Below, piece by piece: positions 17,414 to 24,618 of a stretch of 26,035 nucleotides of DNA (positions within the stretch are counted from its first letter, which is position 1; every line of letters starts with the position of its first letter). The stretch covers positions 1 through 26,035 of the forward strand of contig CAZCZZ010000059.1 of assembly GCA_964503335.1 (NCBI GenBank). Reading direction: 5' to 3'. The stretch comes from CAZCZZ01 sp964503335. Its GTDB lineage: Bacteria > Verrucomicrobiota > Kiritimatiellia > CAIVKH01. Under the pieces are notes generated by a model. That model had not been told where the DNA came from. It was given only the letters and a program-made list of their open reading frames with translations, and ran no database searches. Both the position numbers and the translations under genes were made by a program.

Positions 17414-17654
17414 CCAACGCCTCGATCGGCAGGTACTTCGTCTTACCAGCGCGGTCTTCAGCGATAGCCTTCATGGCTTCGGGATTTCCCATGATCTCGA
17501 GCGTTTCCACAATAGCCAGAAATCTGCGCGCCGAAATGATGAATGCGGCCGCCTCGCCGTGCTTGGTGACCGTGTAGATGGAACCGTCCGCGGTTTCCCT
17601 GACAATCTGGGGGAGCTTGGCTTGGGCTTCAGTGATCGTGTACGTAGTTTTCAC
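17403..17654 (-). CDS. Phd/YefM-family antitoxin
   Basis: This 83-residue antitoxin starts at a GTG (17654): MKTTYTITEAQAKLPQIV. It continues YTVTKHGEAAAFIISARRFLAIVETLEIM, a textbook Phd/YefM N-terminal DNA-binding fold. The acidic tail (KAIAEDRAGKTKYLPIEALDDL) would wrap the toxin. The frame is open far upstream, but the residues before the GTG lie in intergenic repeats and the antisense side of the carbamoyltransferase gene. The promoter at 17663-17692 predicts transcription starting within about two bases of the GTG, so the message is probably leaderless. The stop overlaps the toxin start by 11 bases. Confidence 0.9.
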   Translation of the reverse strand: MKTTYTITEAQAKLPQIVRETADGSIYTVTKHGEAAAFIISARRFLAIVETLEIMGNPEAMKAIAEDRAGKTKYLPIEALDDL

Positions 17655-17662
17655 AGGAGAAC

Positions 17663-17692
17663 TATATAGCGCCAAGAGACCGTTGTGGTCAA
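17663..17692 (-). promoter_or_regulatory. Promoter of the RelE/Phd operon (leaderless message predicted)
   Basis: On the minus strand, TTGACC (17687-17692) is 18 bases from TATATA (17663-17668). Eight bases separate the -10 from the GTG start at 17654, so the transcript would begin at or within two bases of the start codon. There is no Shine-Dalgarno sequence. A short GACC-GTTGT-GGTC inverted repeat (17678-17690) could be part of an operator. Confidence 0.6.
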
Positions 17693-17718
17693 ACCATACC
17701 GGGTGGTTGATCGAATGC

Positions 17719-17780
17719 GCCGGGTCGGTGACCCGGCCTACAATACCCCACATAGTGTAGGCCGCGTGACCCCACGCGGC
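17719..17780. repeat. REP-like pair of hairpins with inward TGTAG heads
   Basis: The first hairpin is 17719-17726 paired with 17730-17737 (8 bp, 3-base loop), joined to CTACA (17738-17742). After 13 bases, TGTAG (17756-17760) leads into a second hairpin, 17761-17768 paired with 17773-17780 (8 bp, 4-base loop). Each half is a TGTAG head plus a GC palindrome, as in 4615-4666, but here the heads face each other. The stems share the CCGGGTC/GACCCGG core with the 4620-4638 hairpin. It lies just downstream of the carbamoyltransferase stop and upstream of the antitoxin promoter. Confidence 0.75.
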
Positions 17781-17788
17781 GTCGTAAC

Positions 17789-19618
17789 TCAATCCAGCTT
17801 GTAGTCGTTGCGCCAGTCGGCCTTGTCTTTCCACTCGGGCTGGTCCTTCTTGCTGAGCAGGAAGTTGCCGAGGACAAGGTAGTCCATTTCGGTGCGCATG
17901 AAGCAGCGGTAGGCGTCTTCCGGCGTGCACACGATGGGTTCGCCGCGGACATTGAATGATGTGTTGATGATGACGCCGTAGCCCGTGAGGTCCTTGAAAG
18001 ACTTGATCAAGTCGTAGTAGCGGCGATTGACTGACCGCTCGACCGTTTGGACACGCGCCGAGTAGTCCACGTGCGTGATGGCCGGGATGTCCGACCGCAC
18101 CTGGTTGATGCGCTCGCGGATGGAGAGCTTGTGGGCATCTTCGCGTCCGATGCATCGATCCTTCTGCACCTGCGCGACGAGGAGCATGTAGGGCGACTCG
18201 CAATCCATCTCGAAGTAGGTATTCACGTCGTCGAGCAGGCATGAAGGTGCGAAGGGCCGGAACGATTCGCGGTACTTGATCTTCAGGTTCATGATCGACT
18301 GCATCTTCGGCGAGCGCGCATCACCGACAATTGATCGTCCACCGAGGGAGCGCGGACCGAATTCCATGCGACCCTGCACCAGGCCCACGACATTTTCTTC
18401 CGCCATGACCTTGGCGATGGCAGGCGCCCACTCGTCTTCCGACAGCTTCCTGCCCGGATAGCCCTTGGCCTTGAGGTAATCCTCCACTTCATCGTCGAAG
18501 TTCGGGCCAAGGTATGCGCCCTTCATCGAGTCGTGTTTGCCATCCGCTTCACGGGGCCCGTTCTTGCACTTGTGGTACACGAGAAGTGCCGCGCCCAGCG
18601 AACCTCCGGCGTCGCCTGCCGCCGGCTGGATCCAGATGTTCTTGAACGGGCCTTCGCGGAGGAGGCGTCCGTTGGACACGCAATTGAGCGCCACGCCGCC
18701 GGCGAGGCAGAGGTTTTCTTCGCCCGTGGTCTTGTGGAGGTGATTTGCCATCTTGAGGACGATTTCCTCGGTCACGACCTGGATCGAACGGGCGATATCC
18801 ATTTCACGCTGCGTGATATCGGTCTCGCTTGTCCGCTCGGGACCGCCGAAAAGCTCGGCGAAAGCCTGGTTGGTCATGCGAAGGCCATCGATGTACCCGA
18901 AGTACTTCATGTTGAGGCGGAACGAGCCGTCCTCGCGCAGGTCGAGCAGGTTGTCGTAGATCTGCTTCACGTATTTCGGTTCGCCGTAGGGCGCGAGGCC
19001 CATGAGCTTGTATTCGCCGGAGTTCACGCGGAAGCCGGTGAAGTACGTGAAGGCCGAGTAGAGCAGGCCGAGGGAGTGCGGGAAGTGGAGGTCATGCGTG
19101 ATCTCCATCGTGTTGCCTTCGCCGCGGCCCATGGCCGTCGTCGCCCACTCGCCCACCCCATCGATCGTGAGGATCGCGGCGCTCTTGTAGGGTGACGGAT
19201 AGAACGCGCTCGCCGCGTGCGACTCGTGATGCTCGGGGAAGTACAACTCGTTCGCCGGCATCTTCACGCCGCACTTCTCGAGCGACTCCTCGATGTCGAG
19301 GGGGATCCAGAGCTTCTCGCGCATCCACAGCGGCATGGCCATCATGTAGGAATCGAGACCCTTCGGCGCGACGCTGAAGTAGGTCTTCAGGATGCGCTCG
19401 AACTTCGTGATCGGCTTGTCGTAGAACGCCACGGCGTGGAGCTCGTCCGGCTTGATGCCCCCCTCATGCAGGCAATAGCGAACCGCGTGGAACGGGAAGC
19501 GCTCGTCGTGCTTCTTGCGGGAGAAGCGCTCCTCCTGCGCGGCGGCAATGATCTCGCCATCACGAACGAGGGCTGCGGCGGAGTCGTGGTAAAAGGCGCT
19601 GATACCGAGGATGTTCAT
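17789..19618 (-). CDS. Carbamoyltransferase, NodU/CmcH family
   Basis: This 609-residue enzyme transfers a carbamoyl group from carbamoyl phosphate to a hydroxyl of a sugar or natural product. The N-terminal Kae1-like domain begins NILGISAFYHDSAAALV and continues through AAQEERFSRKKHDERFP. The metal-binding histidines fall in PEHHESHAASAFY (H130, H131, H134). LTIDGVGEWATT and CLAGGVALNCVSNG (near 304-317) complete the nucleotide site. The C-terminal YrdC-like domain contains GRMEFGPRSLGGRSI near 420. The ATG overlaps the stop of the SxtJ-like gene as TGATG, so the two are coupled. Lying beside glycosyltransferase genes, it probably decorates a surface glycan or lipid-linked product. The acceptor is unknown. 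Confidence 0.95.
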   Translation of the reverse strand: MNILGISAFYHDSAAALVRDGEIIAAAQEERFSRKKHDERFPFHAVRYCLHEGGIKPDELHAVAFYDKPITKFERILKTYFSVAPKGLDSYMMAMPLWMREKLWIPLDIEESLEKCGVKMPANELYFPEHHESHAASAFYPSPYKSAAILTIDGVGEWATTAMGRGEGNTMEITHDLHFPHSLGLLYSAFTYFTGFRVNSGEYKLMGLAPYGEPKYVKQIYDNLLDLREDGSFRLNMKYFGYIDGLRMTNQAFAELFGGPERTSETDITQREMDIARSIQVVTEEIVLKMANHLHKTTGEENLCLAGGVALNCVSNGRLLREGPFKNIWIQPAAGDAGGSLGAALLVYHKCKNGPREADGKHDSMKGAYLGPNFDDEVEDYLKAKGYPGRKLSEDEWAPAIAKVMAEENVVGLVQGRMEFGPRSLGGRSIVGDARSPKMQSIMNLKIKYRESFRPFAPSCLLDDVNTYFEMDCESPYMLLVAQVQKDRCIGREDAHKLSIRERINQVRSDIPAITHVDYSARVQTVERSVNRRYYDLIKSFKDLTGYGVIINTSFNVRGEPIVCTPEDAYRCFMRTEMDYLVLGNFLLSKKDQPEWKDKADWRNDYKLD

Positions 19619-20067
19619 CAGTGCTGCTTCCTATACTGATCGATGCTGCGCACGGGCTTTCGGGGAATCCAGTAGGACGGCTCCTTCGTGGGGAACTTCC
19701 GGGTCATCGGGTCGTTGCCGGTGATGATCTGGATGATGCGGCCGGGCAGAAAGCAGATGTAGAAGAACGGCACGAGGAGCAGGTAGGTCAGGCCCGTGCC
19801 CACCCACTTGCCGAGCAGCATCCCGAACTTCTCGAATCCGTGGAAGATCGCCGGAACGAAGAGGCCGCCGACGAGGACAAGCGCCGCCAGGAACCAGACG
19901 ATGGATGCGGCGATACGGTGATCAAAATAGGCGAAAAGCACGGAACCGATGATGCTCATGATGACGGCTTGGATCGTCGCCTTCACCTGACGACTCATCG
20001 GCTTCTTCGGCGTGGGGGCCTGTCCGACGGCCTTCCACGTCCACTTCGCGTTTGATACTGAATCCAT
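19618..20067 (-). CDS. SxtJ-like small membrane protein
   Basis: The 149-residue protein has three to four hydrophobic segments: VKATIQAVIMSIIGSVLFAYF, IVWFLAALVLVGGLFVP and LTYLLLVPFFYICFLPG. A polar C-terminus with GNDPMTRKF and SYWIPRK follows. This resembles the SxtJ family, named from saxitoxin clusters and regularly found next to NodU/CmcH carbamoyltransferases. A membrane-anchoring or partner role for the carbamoyltransferase is an inference. The start at 20067 has a weak GAAGG site; an internal Met in PMSRQVK could also serve. The TGATG junction with the downstream gene supports joint production, and a promoter is predicted at 20118-20145. Confidence 0.8.
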   Translation of the reverse strand: MDSVSNAKWTWKAVGQAPTPKKPMSRQVKATIQAVIMSIIGSVLFAYFDHRIAASIVWFLAALVLVGGLFVPAIFHGFEKFGMLLGKWVGTGLTYLLLVPFFYICFLPGRIIQIITGNDPMTRKFPTKEPSYWIPRKPVRSIDQYRKQH

Positions 20068-20117
20068 GATTGGCGCTGCCTTCGCTTAAAGATGCCCCCA
20101 CCCTCGAAAAGGTGGAA

Positions 20118-20145
20118 AGACTATGGAATTTGAGGCGTGAGTCAA
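20118..20145 (-). promoter_or_regulatory. Promoter for the SxtJ-carbamoyltransferase operon
   Basis: On the minus strand, TTGACT (20140-20145) is 16 bases from TAGTCT (20118-20123), about 50 bases before the ATG at 20067. A small hairpin, CCACC...GGTGG (about 20098-20115), lies in the predicted leader. The call rests on sequence pattern only. Confidence 0.5.
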
Positions 20146-20202
20146 TGCACAACGCCCGGCCCAAGGGCTGTAAGGGTTGCGGGGATTCTACGAAGAAGAG
20201 GC

Positions 20203-20763
20203 ATGAAACACAGACTATTGTTCGCAGTATTCGTCGCCAGCGCAATTTGCGGGACATCATTCGCCAGGGCCAGCGAGAACGTGTTCCCGCCTGAAGTAAC
20301 CTACAAGGATTTGAAGCTGTCCCTCCATGGCCACGCCTTGCTTCGCTACAAGGTCGTATTCAAGGTTTACAACATCGCCCTGTACCTCGCGGACGGGGTT
20401 CCGGCCGACAGGGTGTTTGACGATGTGCCGAAGCGGCTTGAGGTGAAATATCTGCTCGGATTGACGAAGGCGAACATCCTGGAGGCGGGCGATGTCGCCC
20501 TGCGTGCTAGCGTCGACCCCGCCACGCTGGAGTCCCTCCAGGACCGCATCGATCAGATCAACAGCCTCTATCAGGATGTGGGCAAAGGCGATACCTACGC
20601 GATCACATACATCCCGGGAGAAGGAACCGAGCTGGCCTTCAACGGGGAACGTAAGGGCCTCATCGAAGGCGCCGATTTCGCAGCGGCCTACTTCAAGATA
20701 TGGCTGGGCGACAATGCGCCACGCCCGGATGTGCGGGACAAGCTGCTCAAGAAGGCGCAGTGA
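20203..20763 (+). CDS. Secreted chalcone-isomerase-like protein
   Basis: This 186-residue protein has a signal peptide (MKHRLLFAVFVASAICGTSFARAS) and a domain of the bacterial chalcone-isomerase-like family. The family pattern is visible in LLRYKVVFKVYNIALYLADGVP and PKRLEVKYLLGLTK. It continues in SLYQDVGKGDTYAITYIPGEGTELAFNGE and AAYFKIWLGDNAP, close to the conserved 'G-x-x-F-x-x-A-x-x-x-I-W-L-G' ending. Bacterial members are periplasmic proteins of unknown role and need not be isomerases. ATG 20203 has a good GAAGAAGAGG ribosome-binding site. It is divergent from the SxtJ operon, and its last 17 bases overlap the convergent YfhO-like gene. Confidence 0.88.
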   Translation: MKHRLLFAVFVASAICGTSFARASENVFPPEVTYKDLKLSLHGHALLRYKVVFKVYNIALYLADGVPADRVFDDVPKRLEVKYLLGLTKANILEAGDVALRASVDPATLESLQDRIDQINSLYQDVGKGDTYAITYIPGEGTELAFNGERKGLIEGADFAAAYFKIWLGDNAPRPDVRDKLLKKAQ

Positions 20764-23056
20764 AAGGAAGGTCGTCCCGCCTGTGTCCGCGCCGAGCCGA
20801 CCACGCCAAGCCAAGCAGGACTGAAACGAGGATCGCGGAGCCGCACGTGAGGACGGTACCCGCAAGAAGTCCCGGCGGGGTGAATTTGAAGTCGACGGTG
20901 TGATCACCGGCAGGAATATGCACGGCCCAGTGAATCACGTTGGCTCGCACGAGGTCAGCTTGATTCCCGTCCACCCGCACTTGCCAACCCGGCAAAGCGG
21001 TCTCGTTCAGGGCAAGCATCGCACCTCCTTCACCCGCGCGGACCCGGGCGCGGACCCGATCCGCACTCTCGTCGGATTCCAATATCTCCGCCGACCCGAA
21101 AGCTGCGGGCCCGATTACCCTTTCGTCGGCGACCACGTTCATGTCCGCTTCGCGTAGCGCCTCGACGTCCCGGTTCACATCGCCGGAAGCAGGAACGGCA
21201 CGTCGTATGGAATAGAGTCGCAGCCGGTATGAGGGGTTTTCCCAGACCTGTATGCCGTTGGCATCGGAGGCCATCACGTAGCGAACGCCCATCAGGCCAA
21301 GCAGGGCCTGATTTCCCGGGTCGTGCAGGTCGATCGCGCCGGCATGCCAATAGATGTCGTTGTAGTTCCACTGGCCTCCATAGAATGCGTGGCCGAGAAA
21401 CTCACGATACCGGCGCGCGATGGGCACATCGTAGCCGCGGATGTCGAGCAAACCTCCGATGGAGCAGAGGTTTGGCAGCCACGTGCCGTCGAGGGCCGTC
21501 GACCTGAACCAGTCTCCGCCCTCCCCGCCCGCAAAGGTCGGCGCCTTGGCTTTCACCGGCGCTTCGGCCACGTGGAGCGGCAGCGTCGTGTTGTATCCGC
21601 TGTATTGGTGCCACATTTCCGCAAAAAGGACGCAGGACAGCAGGGCCGTAGCCACCGACCGAGCTGCGGGTAACCACAGGGCAATGGCGACACTCAACGT
21701 GCCGCCCAGAAGGCCAAACAAAACCCAGGGCATACCCGGAACGCCTTCGACGAAGGCCACAAGGGATCCGGCGAAGCAGATCAAGAGTATCGCTGAACAC
21801 CAGTTACCCTGAGCGCGCGTGAAGGTCTCGCCGCTGCGCATCAGGGAACTCCAGCCGCATGCCGCGAGCATCGACACGGCAATTTGCAGGAGCAGCAGCA
21901 TTCGTTCGGGCGCATTGTCACGCAGCAGCGGCAAACCTCGAACCGTGCTCGAGAACGGTTCGCAACCCAGCACGGTGGCAAGGATCAGAAGGCCAAGGAT
22001 CAGGAAGAACGGCCCCTCGCGCCTGCGAAGCGACCAGGGAAGTGTCGCGAGCGCGACGAGCAGCGCGCTGACTCCTGCGAACGCGTTGTGGTGATTGTAG
22101 CCACCCTGCACCGGATGCGAGAGATCGAGAGGCGAACCTTGCAGCGAAGGAATCAGCGACGACGCGAGGTCCACCCACGCGAGCGGCGCAACCCGGATCG
22201 CCATCTCCATTCTGTTTCCGTACATGAACTCACCCGAAAGGCGGGCCATGGCAAAAGGCAACGTCATGATCGCGGTCAAGAGCGCGCCAAGGACGGCGCC
22301 CGCTGCGAGCACCAGAAGACTCCGTAACCACATCGACGCGTTTGAGCGTGCCAACGCGTAGAGCGCGAACAGGCCGGAACCAAAACAGCTGACGATGATG
22401 GAGTTCGGGTGACTGCCGGCAATGAGCAATCCGGCGCAGATTGCCACCCGCGCAATGTCAGCAACCGGCGATCCCGGAGTCCAGACCGCCCGTCCAATCG
22501 CCCACATCAACCAGGGCAGGATGGCGACAACGGAAGCGTGCGGGTGACCAAGCCACTCGATCATATAGGAGCCGTAGCTGAAGGAAATGGCCCCCAACAC
22601 CGCCCCTCCCGCACAGAGTCCGCACAGCCGTCCGAGCATGAGCATGCCCCAGCCCGCCACGATGACCTTGATGAGCAGGGCCAGCGTCTGGCCGATCGTC
22701 TGCGGCAACGCCGTTATCCAAGAGAAGATATGGAACGGGCTGAACAACTCACAGGAGATATCCAGCGCGAGCGATTTGCCGCAGAGCAGGTTCGGATGCC
22801 ACCAGGACCATTCACCCTTCCTGATCTGCTCGCGAATGAAAGTTCGCGACGGAAAGAACTGCTGCAACTGGTCCGCCAGGAGGTAGTTGCGGGGTTGCTT
22901 GAAACCCGCGGGTGCTAGCCCGGAATGAGGGGGCTCCGTAAACGCGATATCGTTGGGGGAAATGACCTCGCCGCGAAGAAAGACGGGGTGGAAGAACAGG
23001 ACGGTCAACGCAGGAACGACGAGAAAAGCCGCGATCCATGCACGCGTAGTGCTCAT
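20747..23056 (-). CDS. YfhO-like polytopic membrane protein
   Basis: The 769-residue protein has about a dozen membrane helices and a soluble C-terminal domain, like YfhO-family GT-C proteins implicated in glycosylation of teichoic acids or surface glycans. The first helix is WIAAFLVVPALTVLFFHPVFL. The long first loop carries SPNDIAFTEPP, YLLADQLQQFFPSRTFIREQ and WSWWHPNLLCGKSLA, features of this family with an Asp in the catalytic loop. The C-terminus has ALNETALPGWQVRVDG, a recurring YfhO motif, and a final membrane helix. ATG 23056 begins the first helix; the frame runs upstream through the small-basic-protein gene without support. Only 26 bases separate it from the terminator upstream, so it may depend on read-through. 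Confidence 0.83.
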   Translation of the reverse strand: MSTTRAWIAAFLVVPALTVLFFHPVFLRGEVISPNDIAFTEPPHSGLAPAGFKQPRNYLLADQLQQFFPSRTFIREQIRKGEWSWWHPNLLCGKSLALDISCELFSPFHIFSWITALPQTIGQTLALLIKVIVAGWGMLMLGRLCGLCAGGAVLGAISFSYGSYMIEWLGHPHASVVAILPWLMWAIGRAVWTPGSPVADIARVAICAGLLIAGSHPNSIIVSCFGSGLFALYALARSNASMWLRSLLVLAAGAVLGALLTAIMTLPFAMARLSGEFMYGNRMEMAIRVAPLAWVDLASSLIPSLQGSPLDLSHPVQGGYNHHNAFAGVSALLVALATLPWSLRRREGPFFLILGLLILATVLGCEPFSSTVRGLPLLRDNAPERMLLLLQIAVSMLAACGWSSLMRSGETFTRAQGNWCSAILLICFAGSLVAFVEGVPGMPWVLFGLLGGTLSVAIALWLPAARSVATALLSCVLFAEMWHQYSGYNTTLPLHVAEAPVKAKAPTFAGGEGGDWFRSTALDGTWLPNLCSIGGLLDIRGYDVPIARRYREFLGHAFYGGQWNYNDIYWHAGAIDLHDPGNQALLGLMGVRYVMASDANGIQVWENPSYRLRLYSIRRAVPASGDVNRDVEALREADMNVVADERVIGPAAFGSAEILESDESADRVRARVRAGEGGAMLALNETALPGWQVRVDGNQADLVRANVIHWAVHIPAGDHTVDFKFTPPGLLAGTVLTCGSAILVSVLLGLAWSARRGHRRDDLPFTAPS

Positions 23057-23082
23057 TCCCAAAAGGTTCCGTCGCAGCGAAC

Positions 23083-23117
23083 AAAAAGGGCCGCAAAGCT
23101 TTCGCCTGCGGCCCTTA
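23083..23117 (-). terminator. Intrinsic terminator after the small basic protein gene
   Basis: On the minus strand, AAGGGCCGCA (23107-23116) pairs perfectly with TGCGGCCCTT (23086-23095) across an 11-base loop. It runs straight into a U-rich tail (TTTTTGTTC). It starts 20 bases past the stop of the small basic protein gene. Confidence 0.9.
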
Positions 23118-23136
23118 AAGTGTTGATCATCAAGGA

Positions 23137-23289
23137 TTAGCCAGACTTCGTCTTGGGGAGTCCGAAGGCGCGGTCGCCTTCCTTCCACTTGCCCTTCGCG
23201 CGCATGATATCAATGCGCTCGTAGCGCTTCAGGACGTTGCGCTTTGTGGCGATCTTGCTGCCCGACTTCAAACTGGAATGCATCGACAT
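23137..23289 (-). CDS. PVC-group 'small basic protein'
   Basis: This 50-residue gene is easily missed because of its size. The translation begins MSMHSSLKSGSKIATKRNVL, continues KRYERIDIMRAKGKWKEGD and ends RAFGLPKTKSG. This is the pattern of the small basic protein known from Verrucomicrobia, Planctomycetes and Chlamydiae (TIGR04137, from memory): 'HPSLK', 'RNVL-R-ERI' and 'W-EGD--FGLPK' are conserved. Its function is unknown; the strongly basic nature suggests nucleic acid or ribosome binding. It has an AGGAAAGGG ribosome-binding site, a promoter at 23328-23355 and an intrinsic terminator at 23083-23117. It is therefore a compact, probably highly expressed, single-gene unit. It is the best lineage marker in the window. 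Confidence 0.9.
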   Translation of the reverse strand: MSMHSSLKSGSKIATKRNVLKRYERIDIMRAKGKWKEGDRAFGLPKTKSG

Positions 23290-23327
23290 AATCTACCCTT
23301 TCCTATCCGCGAAAAATGAAGCGCGAC

Positions 23328-23355
23328 GTTGTAGCAGATCGACCCCTAAAGTCAA
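23328..23355 (-). promoter_or_regulatory. Promoter of the small basic protein gene
   Basis: On the minus strand, TTGACT (23350-23355) is 16 bases from TACAAC (23328-23333), predicting a leader of about 32 bases before ATG 23289. It lies just past the stop of the upstream 219-residue gene. Confidence 0.65.
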
Positions 23356-23374
23356 CCCCGCATCCCACGGGCAG

Positions 23375-24034
23375 CTAGTCGCCCAAATCGAGGACGCGAG
23401 GGCACGTAAGCCAGTCGCGGCGGGCCTGCTCGGCGGCAAGGCAGCTTTCGATGCTGTGGATGAGTTCGCCGGGTGCGATGCGGATACCGGATTCGCGGAT
23501 CCCGCCCACCCCGAGCCAGCCCCGACCACGGCGATCATTCCACAATTCGGCTGCTACTTGGACGAACCGTCCCAGCATCGCCATCACATGAAGCTCCGTG
23601 GAGTTTGTCGGTGAGAAGCCCGCATGTCGGAGATCAAGGACCCAAGTCGCTTCCTCTCCAATCGTGTCCAGGCGCGCAGGTCGCAGAAGACCCGACGCGA
23701 CACACATCATGAACACCGGGGAGCACTTCTCGCGCGCCACGATGTCCACGCATGCGCGGGCAATGCATCCGTCATCAAACTCCTTTTCCAGGAGACGGAG
23801 AGCGGCTCGCGGATCGCCGACATGCAGCAGGACGCGGGAGGTCAGGAGGGACACATAGCGGAAGGACAGCGAATTGCCGCGATGATGCGTTTCACAAAAT
23901 GAAACAACGGCTTCCGCAATATCATCGCTATGCCACGTCACGGTGCGTGACGTCGACACTGCGTGCAACTGCGAGCGCAAGTAATGCGACAGGTCACTCG
24001 ATGTGTCCTCGACATGCTGATCGAGAATGATCAT
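23375..24034 (-). CDS. Unrecognised 219-residue protein coupled to nrdR
   Basis: I do not recognise this family. The protein is soluble, with no signal peptide or membrane helix. It is mostly helical, with stretches such as VVSFCETHHRGNSLSFRYVSLLTSRVLL and HVGDPRAALRLLEKEFDDG; the latter resembles one helix pair of a TPR-like repeat. It has nine cysteines (including CETHH, CIARACV and KCSPVFMMC) with no regular metal-binding spacing. The C-terminal part has WNDRRGRGWLGVGG and SIESCLAAEQARRDW. The ATG overlaps the nrdR stop as ATGA, and there is no gap, so it is translated together with nrdR. A role linked to nucleotide or replication control is only a guess from position. Existence as a gene is likely from the coupling and an uninterrupted frame. 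Confidence 0.7.
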   Translation of the reverse strand: MIILDQHVEDTSSDLSHYLRSQLHAVSTSRTVTWHSDDIAEAVVSFCETHHRGNSLSFRYVSLLTSRVLLHVGDPRAALRLLEKEFDDGCIARACVDIVAREKCSPVFMMCVASGLLRPARLDTIGEEATWVLDLRHAGFSPTNSTELHVMAMLGRFVQVAAELWNDRRGRGWLGVGGIRESGIRIAPGELIHSIESCLAAEQARRDWLTCPRVLDLGD

Positions 24035-24486
24035 TCCCTGCTGATGAGTCCTTCCACCTCGCTGAGGAACTGGTTCACATCACGGAAGCGCCGGTACACG
24101 GATGCAAAGCGGACATACGCGACCTCGTCCAGTTCTTCCAGCTTGTCCATCACCTTCTGGCCGATGGCGGTCGCCGGGACTTCGCGCTCATACTCGCTCT
24201 CGAGTTCGCTCATGATGCTGTCGACCACGGATTCAATCTGCTGCGCGCTGATCGGACGCTTCTCGCAGGCGCGTTGAATGCCCGCGAGAAGTTTCTTGCG
24301 ATCGAGATCCTCGTGACGCGAGTCGCGCTTGATGACGCGGAGGCTGGCCTTCACGACTTCTTCGTACGTGGTGAAGCGATAGCCGCACTTGAGGCAGAGG
24401 CGACGGCGTCGAATGACATCACCATTCCGGACCGAACGGCTGTCGATTACCTTGTCATCCTGATGCCCGCATTTCGGACAGCGCAT
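24031..24486 (-). CDS. nrdR: Transcriptional repressor NrdR
   Basis: This 151-residue repressor of ribonucleotide reductase genes senses dATP/ATP through an ATP-cone domain. The N-terminal zinc ribbon has C3, C6, C31 and C34 (MRCPKCG and CLKCGYRFTTYE), joined by DSRSVRNGDVIRRRR. The ATP-cone runs from about 48 (ASLRVIKRDSRHEDLDRKKLLAGIQRACEKRPI) to about 140, including YVRFASVYRRF. ATG 24486 starts exactly at the conserved MRCPKC with AAGGGA upstream. The frame is open further to 24561 but has no family counterpart there. It is coupled by ATGA to an unknown gene. No reductase gene is in the window. Confidence 0.97.
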   Translation of the reverse strand: MRCPKCGHQDDKVIDSRSVRNGDVIRRRRLCLKCGYRFTTYEEVVKASLRVIKRDSRHEDLDRKKLLAGIQRACEKRPISAQQIESVVDSIMSELESEYEREVPATAIGQKVMDKLEELDEVAYVRFASVYRRFRDVNQFLSEVEGLISRE

Positions 24487-24532
24487 AGTTTCCCTTGAGA
24501 GGACCGCCCCAACGGCTTGTGACCTAGGGGGA

Positions 24533-24561
24533 TGCTTAGCCCATATGGTGTGGATAGTCAA
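24533..24561 (-). promoter_or_regulatory. Promoter of nrdR
   Basis: On the minus strand, TTGACT (24556-24561) is 17 bases from TAAGCA (24533-24538), about 46 bases before the nrdR ATG. The -10 is imperfect. The call rests on sequence pattern only. Confidence 0.45.
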
Positions 24562-24618
24562 GCTGCCCGGCGGGCCATGGGTGGAGCACCGAGCTATGCG
24601 AGGTGTGGATGAAACGAA

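Noticed and set aside
17655..18242. N-terminal extension of the Phd-like antitoxin frame
   Set aside because: It covers the promoter, the hairpin repeat and antisense carbamoyltransferase sequence; the Phd fold starts at 17654.
23057..23188. N-terminal extension of the YfhO-like frame
   Set aside because: It passes through the terminator and the small basic protein gene in another frame; the first membrane helix starts at 23056.
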